A stretch of DNA of 64,000 nt, taken from Leptasterias polaris (Eukaryota > Echinodermata > Asteroidea > Forcipulatida > Asteriidae). Position numbers and translations under genes: made by a program. A model generated the notes under the pieces. It made no database searches, was not told where the DNA came from, and worked only from the letters and a program-made list of their open reading frames with translations. Shown here one piece after another: positions 37,501-47,000 of this stretch; within the stretch, counting starts at the first letter, position 1; each line of letters opens with the position of its first letter. Where the stretch lies: assembly GCA_037783415.1 (NCBI GenBank), contig JAZGTN010000009.1, forward strand, positions 7,254,001 to 7,318,000, read 5' to 3'.

Positions 37501-38059
37501 AAACGACCCAGAATGCAAAGGGGAACTATCCTCCGGTATGACGTTGTTTTTGTATTAACGTATGTTGAGTTTCCATATGTCGGTAGAATGACAAGAAAAA
37601 CCACAGGACAAAAACAAACATTGCATTTTTGAAAAAGATCTTTTAAACAAGGGAACTCAGCAAAACCTCTTTCCATGTCTAATAAACACCAAGCTGGCAA
37701 CAGCCAATCTCTCTCAAACAAACAATAGTTTAACGTTGAATTGTACAAATCTAGAAATTGTTGACTCTACCTCAATTCTAGCCATTATGAAATCAGCGGT
37801 TAGATTGGCTGGATTCGAACCCACAACCTTGCGATTGCAAGTCATGCAGTCTAACCACTTGACCACAGTGACCCCTACATGTAAGTGAGATCATTTGCTC
37901 TGAATTTTTTTCTGGTGGGGGGGGGGGGGGGGATATTCAAAATAATAAACATTTGCTATTTAAAACACCTGAACCAGTCAAAATTCTCTCCAAGTGGTCC
38001 AGCTGGCTACATCCCTAAACGTAAAAGCCATAATATGAACCAAGGACTAGTGACGAGCT

Positions 38060-38094
<35 letters not shown>

Positions 38095-41000
38095 CTAAAA
38101 GTAGTCCTACTGGACAGTCACTAAAAAAGTTAATGACAAACAACCCTCTATGTAAATGTACTAGATTGTACATGTACATTTTGCAGGATAGCAAGAAATG
38201 TTCCCTTACATTAATGTTGTATCTTGCACAAAAAATGTCTGTGCAAAAACATCAGATCGCGGTGCTTACCTGTTTTGTTTGTACAGCCAGGCTATTAAAA
38301 GCGGGATACATTGTTCAACATTTTGATAATTTCAAACTCGCGCGTAACATGTGATATTGAGCTATTTTTAACAAAATATACTATTTCTATCAGCAGAAAC
38401 TGCTGTTTTCAATCCAATTCAAAGAAACTTAATTCCTCCTAAAATAAAATAGAGTTAGTTTAAAAATTAGTGTACATGTACGTACATGTGTATGTATACG
38501 TGCATACTGTAACCTTTAACTGACATTCTTCAATGCAATGTCATCATTGTGTTTGCAATATTTTTCCTGAGAAAAATATTGTCAATAGCCATCAAAACAA
38601 GGAAATGGCAAGTTCTAGTTTTCATATACAGTACTGTGCTGTATATTAGCCTGTGCAACGGCACTATTGTGTTTATGCATGGTTACATATGTGCACTACA
38701 TATGTATGATAATTGTGCAATGTAATGATTTTGTTAATTTTTTTGAGAGAGATCGCCTAACATCACAGAAGGCCACTGACGGCCACTTCAAGGTGAGGGC
38801 TACATAGTACACTTACATGTAACTGATTTGGGCTATTGACCCAAATCAACTGTCACCAGGGGCACGTTGCCACCTATAATGTACTTGTACCACATGTACT
38901 CCTGGGGCTGAACTGTGGTTACCCCCTTCACAGTCACTAAGGATGTAGGCATGGGTCATGTGGGTACATGTACATGTAGACCTGGTAGAGCACAATGCTA
39001 TAGTTACACCTTTCCAACTTTTTATGAAGCAATGGTTACATGTACATGTAAGTGCCTTGCTTGAGGGCCAAAGTGTCACGACCGGGTATCGAACCTACAC
39101 TCTGAGCTGCTAACAACACCATGGAAATCTTAATATCCAAAAGTTGCCTTTAAACATGTTAAAAGCAATCTTTGGTGATTCAAATTTGTTGACATACTTT
39201 CAATGATTTCCAAATAATTTTCCAGGTTGCGTAGACTACCATTACCATGTTCTTATAACAAGTAACTCTGGCTGGTCAGGTGCGTGTTGTGGTAGCTTTC
39301 CTCACCTTCCACCTCTAGGACCAAGGTTCGAATCACGCCGAGGTCACTATGTGGATTAGGTTTTCAGTCCCTATCTGCTTGGGTTTTCCCTGGAATAACT
39401 CTCTGGGGTTTTCCCTGGAATAACTCTCTGGGGTTTTCCTCCCACATCTAAAACTGAAACGTCTTTCCTTGTCTTCTCTCCTTAGGGTTCTTGGCGAGTA
39501 CAGTGATTAAGTTTGCTTTTCTGAGAGTCCTTGGCTTCACAAACAGAATAAATAAAATGAAATGAAATGAAAGGAAACTTACATTGAGGCTCCCCCCTCC
39601 CCCTCCCCGGTTACACCATAGAAAAACTTTCCTGCCATTACAAGACTAAAACTTCAAGTACAGTACCTTTAAAAATGTTCCTGACAAAGTACATGGTAGG
39701 CTATTGGTCAACTTCCCAAGATAAGTAAAGAGTGATGCAGGCTTGATGCTTTGCATGGTGTTGATAATAGGAGTTGTGCATATTAACTCTTTAAGGCCAT
39801 GTCCAGGCCTCAAATCAACCAACGGCACCCACAGCAATTGCCGTGGTGCCCTTTGCAAAGTTCAAAAAACAAATTTTTACATTTTCCTCATAGAAGTTCC
39901 CTTAATAGAGAAAAATTGCTGCGCCCCCTTCAAGAGCAAAGTTCAAGGCATGCATGTCACCTGAGGCTGTTAACAGGCAACCAGTTCCAGGCAATCTACA
40001 GTAAAGAAAACTCAATCATATTTCAATTTTCTCATTATTTTCTTGGGGATAGTACAGCTAGAAGAAGTCTATAATAATAATAATAATAACTAGTTCTTAT
40101 AAAGTTATATAGCGCATTTCACAATAACGTCTCAATGCGCTTTACATTAGTGCCCTGGTCATTGGGCCAATAACATTCCTTTAATCTTTCTCAGCTCCCT
40201 GGGGAGTATACAGCCCGGGCTGCCGTGATGGCGCTCCGAAGGCTTTTTCAAACACAATATCAACCTCTACCCTTGCAGGTACCCATTTATACCCCTGGGT
40301 GAAGAGAAGCAATTATAGCAAAGTGTCTTGCTCAAGGACACAAGCGTCATGACCGGGACTCGAACCCACACCCCGATGACTAAACCCCCAGAACTTGAAT
40401 CCGATGCTCTTAACCACTCGGCCATGACACCCTAAGTCTATTGTGCTGCCGAAGTGTTCCATGTGTATGCATTGCAGTTGGTTGCCTCCAAGTTGCCTGA
40501 AAATCTGCCCTGTACATGTACATGTACATAGCCTTACATGTACGTAGACTTGCAGTACAACCAACTCTTTTGGAAGGAGTGTTGGCTCTGAGAAAAGCCA
40601 AATACAAGTTGCAGTCTCCGTTCAACAGCTGATTTCAGAGCCAATACTCAAAATAGATTTAATTAATGGCTGTACCCCACAAATTTACTAGCTCTATAAC
40701 TTTACTTCCTAAGATAACAAAATGTTTACCACTCGTATAAATTTACCTTCCTGGTTTATCAATGTACGACTGCAACCTGTTCTTGACTTCATCGTACGTC
40801 ATGAAAGACATGTAGCCCTTGTGATTAACCGCCAGGCAGTTCCAGTTCCGGACGATTGTGTTCCACGGCTGGAAGAGTCGGGTGAAGACGTCAAACTCAA
40901 AGTTGGAGACGTAGTCATTGCAGGTAAGATCAATGGTTGTCTTGAGGGCGTAGGCCTCCAGTCCTTTCTGAAAACTGTGAACCTCGTACAGGCTCTGGCT

Positions 41001-44000
41001 GAACACCTTCCAAGACACAATCGTACTGGTGGAAAGAAAGTAAAGTTTGTAGGGTGTGTGTTAATTCCCATCTCAAACATTTATTATTTAAAACATGTTT
41101 AAGGTAAAACACAGGACTGGGACTGGTATCAGTAATAACCCCAACAAGATCAATTTCAATCTGGGCCCAATTTCATAGAGCTGCTTTAAAAGCACAAAAA
41201 GTTGCTAGGCACAACAAAATTATGCTTACCAGAAGTACATGTAGGTTACAAGGCAAAGTACCATTTCAAATACATACCCTCTGTGATCAGTTATTCTGCC
41301 CAATTTTGCTCAGCAAAAAAATTGTTAAGGCAGTATATTCTACTTTTAAAGCCTCTCAATGAAATTGGGCCCTGAAAGCTCATCAAGTTTTTCAGTTTTA
41401 ATACAGTGCCAACCAACCCTGCAGATAAATTGTATTAAAAAAAGTTGAAAAATACCCCAAAACCCAAACACATGTATCAGTGATCACCAGGGCCGACAAA
41501 TTTGGAACGCAGGATTGAGGAAAGTGGTTTTAACCTCGGGCCAGTAAACTCATGACTGGTACATGTAAAAGCCGGCGATCTTGTGTTTTTCATTATAACC
41601 ACACTGTGTACAGTAATATCTTTAATAAAAAAGACTTAATTTTGTTTCATTAAAATGTAAGTCTGATTTTTATCTTTCTTTTCTGTTGACAATGGTTGAG
41701 TATCAAAGTATACTTTCTCTTAAGGCAAATGAGATCTCGGCCTAGATCTTTTGTTTTCCTAGAGCCTGTTCAAATAATAACATGTACTTTTTGTTTTCGT
41801 TTTGATTCTGGTGTCAAAAAGAAAGAAATCTGGTCTCGTAAAAGACTGGGTTACAACTCTTGCGGTGTTGTGGATTTTTCTGCCAAATTCCAGCCATGTT
41901 TTTCTAAATTATAATTCCATACATAAGCCTGTCAAAGTAGCTTTACAGCACTTGATCGGTTCAGTTTTTTTCAACGATCACGCTTTGCACATTGTCCCCA
42001 ACTCTTTTATTTCAAACAAACTGACAAAATGCTGGCAAAACATTGATGAACATCGGATTGTTTTAAAAAAGCAATGTCCGGTTTGATTAAAAGGAAGTCT
42101 TGTTTATGAAGTCCTGTGATAGAATAAATAGAATTTCAATGGTTTTAAATTCAGTACTTTTGTTAAAAGTACCTGTGTATTGTACAGTACTTGCAGACGA
42201 GGCAGTTTGGCTATAGTGCGGCCCAAATCCTTCCTTTGATGTAATTTCACATCAAGTTGTTTGGACTTGGAAAAGATTGGAATGCCTGACCCTATGATAA
42301 TCAATGGTGGCCAAAATCCTAAATCCTTCACTTGTACAATAGACTGGGCAAGTCTTGCGTGTTTTCAAACATTTTGGGACCACTTTGTTCCCACGTGCAT
42401 TGCTGTAACACGTGAAAGGAAACAAACTCGCGCTCTTTAACAGTGTCCCAATGTTTGATTATGCGCGAGACTTGCGTGCAGTCTATCGGATACATGTAGG
42501 AGGGGTGGGGACTGTGGGTTAATCCTAAATAAACTTAGTTTGAACTCTGACAGTACATTGTGTGTAGACATGATGTACATCAAATGGAAGCACGAACGTG
42601 ATGAACGTGATGAAACCAAAATAAACAATGCTGACTCATCTTGAAGAGGTTTTATTTATAAGTTGTAACAGGAAACGATTAAGTTTGATTAATTAAAAAG
42701 ATGTGCAGTACTTTTCTTGTACACAGTTAACTATGGATCTTTTTAATGTGTATAGTGGGAAGGCAATTAAAATGTAACAATAATATCGGGAGGGAGGGGG
42801 TCAAATGCTACGACTTCAGACAGTACATGTACTTCAAACAGAAACATGGCCGTGTCTGAATTAGCAGAGCCTGCAGTTGTTGCTAAAGGTGTTTCTAACG
42901 GTAGCCTACATTGTAATACACAAGTACATCATGTACAGTGTACATGTATAGTCATGATCCAGCCACAGATGCTATTTTTGTTCGTAATTAGAAAATGTAC
43001 TTCCGTAGAACTAGAAGTAGATTTCATCATAATAGTATGACATTTGTAATCAAGCTTTCGTATTGAAACTAGAGAACTACACTCTTTAGCTTATTTTATT
43101 TTAAATCTAAGTTGCCCTCTTTTGTATATTTTTCTTATTCACAGATGCTGTTGGCATTGCTTTTAAAATTAAATAGCAAATATAAGCGTCTATACTTTTT
43201 TAGAAATAATGTGCAAATCATAAGGCACTACAATTAATCTAATTAAAATTCTATCTTTATTTTTCCCGAGCTAAATTACCAACATCATCTTAAAAGTCAT
43301 GCAAATATTGTCTTTCTGTCATTGTCCTTTGTAAAAACCCATTAGAGCCTGCCAAAGAGATAATGCACCAGAAATTATCCATATGTGCATAATTTTAATA
43401 GCAGAGGCTGACACTGAGGTAGCAATTTATGTCTTTAAAGGGAAGGTATAGCATTTGGTAAATCACTCTTATCTCTTACAATAAATGGCAATAAAAACCT
43501 ATCGGTTAGAAGCCAACAGCAGCTTTCGATAGTATAAAAGCATTTTCAGAAACATTTCACTTCAAAGTTTTGTGGTTACCTAATGTACTGTACAAATATA
43601 TATATCAGTTTTTATGCCCCCAAATTTGAATCTGAGAAACGTTTCTGTCAGAAATGCTTTTGAGATTGTGTAAACCCTATAAGGGATCAATTATTCTTCC
43701 TGCGTGGACATTCTCTCTGAATTTTTGGCGATATCTCAAAAACGCCACCACCTTCTAAATGAAATTTTCACAGGTTAGTTTTATGTAATACATTGTAGGA
43801 TTAAAACAATACATACTTTGCCTTTAAGTGATGCATGGCCCAGCGCCGCTGTCGTTATAAAACCAGACTGCCAAACCTGTTCCAATTAATTTAGGCACAT
43901 TAACGACAGACGTTGAGATGAGTAGCATAAAAGATTCTTTCATTATTAGGATGTCAAACCCTCTCAATCATGTCTATTCATTACACTGAAAAGACCCCAA

Positions 44001-47000
44001 ATGATTTAAAGAGCCTGTACACATGTAGGCCTAATACACTTCTCATCTAGGCTTTTCAGGTCACACATTTAAAAACAAATGAACACTGTTTGTTCCTTTT
44101 TTATGCATTTTGTCATGTCGTATTGTTTAAAAGGCCAAGTTACATGTACCTTTGGTTTTTGGATCCTATTCCTTTAATCCTATTAAATGTGATACAATAA
44201 AAATTAACCTGTGAACATTTTATTTCAAAAAGTGGTAGCGTTTTATCGCCAACAATCTGGAGCGGTTATGTTTGGATACACAATCTGGGAAGCGTTTCAT
44301 GCAGAAACATTTCTCAGATTGAAATGTCTTTGAATCCCTCTCTCTTAAAACCACATCCCTTTGAAGGGAATCGTTTCTCAAAATGTTATACACTATCACA
44401 TGCCTGGAATTTCATCTCTGAAAGGGCAAGGCCATTTTGATTTTGCAAAGGGCACTTGTATTGGAAAATCATAAAGTCTATGGGAAACTTTTGAAAGGGC
44501 ACTAAGGCCAAGACCAGGGCAACGAAGGCCATGGCCTCCGTGGCCTCCGTGTAATTCCAGGCCTGCTATCAATGTAGTGCCTCCTACCAAGTAAGTTTTT
44601 ATGGTCATTAATTTTTGGAGTAATTACCGAACGTATACAATGTACATGTACATTGTACATGTACAGTGTATGCCTTCCCTCTAACTTCATGTTGGGACCC
44701 ATTGGCGACCAGTGGTTACAACTGAGTGAATGGGTCACCCAGTTTGAAATAAATAAAAACGATTCTACAGTCTATAAAATTCTCACAAATAGGGTTCTCC
44801 CCGATGCACTTGAGCTAGCGTATCAAAGCAATACGCATGAATTATGGGCAGATGGGTTCCGTGTCGAATCAACCAAGGGTTGCAGGTCACCTCTCAGATT
44901 TGGCTGAAATTCATTTCTAATGCTCATCTACATGTATAATGACATATATGCAACAACAACAAAATCCAACTCCATGCCGTTTCTGAATTAAGGCTCCTTA
45001 AAGTAGGCGTGGCTACCCCTTTTTTCCCGTAAATAGGATTTGCGACATTGAATATTTTGCGTTTTGTAAAATGTGATTTTAAGTGCCTTTAAAAAAGATA
45101 CAAAACTGTAAATTGGTACATGTACATGTACATAGGGTGACTGTCAACCAAATAAGGCTCTTTCTGCAGTAAGGTGTCCATTTGACAGACAAATTTATTG
45201 ACTATGATAAAAAAATATCTGCCCAGATTAAATTTAAGATTGTTGATTTATAATATTAAATATGTACTAAAGACATAGTGAAAATAAAACTAACTTAATG
45301 GAATATTGCGTTTTGCTTTTATGTTACACTGATAATTGATACATTGCTAAAATTGGGATGGTGAATTCACGCTACACTACAGCAATTTCACGTTTTTATC
45401 TTTCTGAGCATATCGACTGGTTTTCTAAAGTAAGTTTTTATGTGATCTTGATAAAAGCCTTGCAAGATTATGTTTTGTGCAGTATCAAGTCCTTTGCAAA
45501 GTTCATTTTATTTACCTAAATGTCTGTCCCTGTTACAGGGGTAACTACTGTCTACACATTACGTATCTGGACGTTTACCATAATGCAACAAAAAGTTATT
45601 GTTATTATTTTTTTAATATAAAGGACAATATCTGTTCATTACATCCTTAAATAATGTCAGAATTCAATTTGAATTTTAGGGTACATGTACATAGTCACAT
45701 TTTGTACACCTTACTGTGGAAATAGCCTTAACTCAAATCTTGCCTCAAAACAAGGGCGATCTACACGTGCAAATTGCAGCCAATACACACCAGTATTTGG
45801 TTTTACTTCAGATCAAGTTTCACAAAAAACGTAAAGATGAAACCATTTAGAAAGCCTCAGATCGCAAACCAGGGCTTTTAAAACCAAAGATAAACACGGT
45901 TGTACAAAATATTCTGAGGACCTCGTTTCAATTAAGCGTGCTTCAGGCCAGGCAAAACTTCCTAAATTTGGGTCCCGATTGCCCCCCCCCCCCCCAGTTT
46001 TTAAAAATCATTTGAGAACACTGCACAAAAATTATATCTTCATCCATTCTCGTTCAAAATCATCAGACTGCTAAAAAAATGCATTAATTTATTGAACAAT
46101 TTAAATTGTGCTAATTAAAAGAAAATGAGTACACCGGCATGACAGGGTCTGTCACAGATGGCCCCGGACTTTGGGGTTATACATAGTTTGATCATCATAC
46201 ACAAAAGGCATTATTTTTTATTTATTGGTTTATTTATTTTTTATTTTTTATTTGAATGTCAAATTGTTCACACATTCTCATTTATTTCTTCTTAACCATT
46301 TATTCTCTACAAAAAAAAGGATTAGATTAGCACATAGTCTGAAATATATTATATATGTACGACTGCCACCTCTTCACTCAATTGTAAATTTAACTTTAAA
46401 GTCAACTCTTAAGATAATAAACCAGTGTATTTAAATTCCTGATTGTGACTACACTGTTAAGTATTTTAAAAGTTATTTTACCTAACTACATGTACCAGTA
46501 ACAAAAACAATTACATAATTATTTTTAACTTTATTGTTAATATTTTCAATTTATAAAGCAGCATGGTTTTCCTTCATTTCTTTGTTGTGAATGATGTTGT
46601 TCTTGATTCCTTGAATTGGTTGACATGATCAAAAAATGAATGTTCACTTGAAAGGTCAGAAAAACAATTTTTGGTTGTCATTTGATTTGTCAATGCTCTT
46701 CTTACAATTAGTTTTATCTTTTTATCTTCTCTTATAACTTTCAATACAAATATTTCAATCCATAAACAAAATGGGTGTCCATTTATTCTATATATATATC
46801 AAAAACCAAACCAAATACATGTACAACCACATTAATATCAATCATGGCCATGATGGGGTACACAGGACAGTCACTGGGTCAGTAAACACAGTGCCACCAG
46901 TCAGGTATGTGTACTCGATCACGTAAATTCTCCCATGATGGTCAATTTCCGGGAAACCTTCTGTCACTTTTTGCTTTCAATGGACAACCTTCCTCCATTT

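Larger units (their letters stand above)
36470..40746. other. CBL: CBL intron 2
   Basis: Holds SINE pieces and full copies, two poly-G tracts and a 37.1-37.4 kb stretch dense in gtacatgtac words. No coding sequence recognised. Confidence 0.55.

Noticed and set aside
15325..37880. tRNA-like A and B boxes at 15325-15395, 25140-25200, 31630-31690 and 37800-37880
   Set aside because: The acceptor stems do not pair, loops have wrong sizes and copies are dispersed with shared tails, so they are SINE heads rather than tRNA genes.
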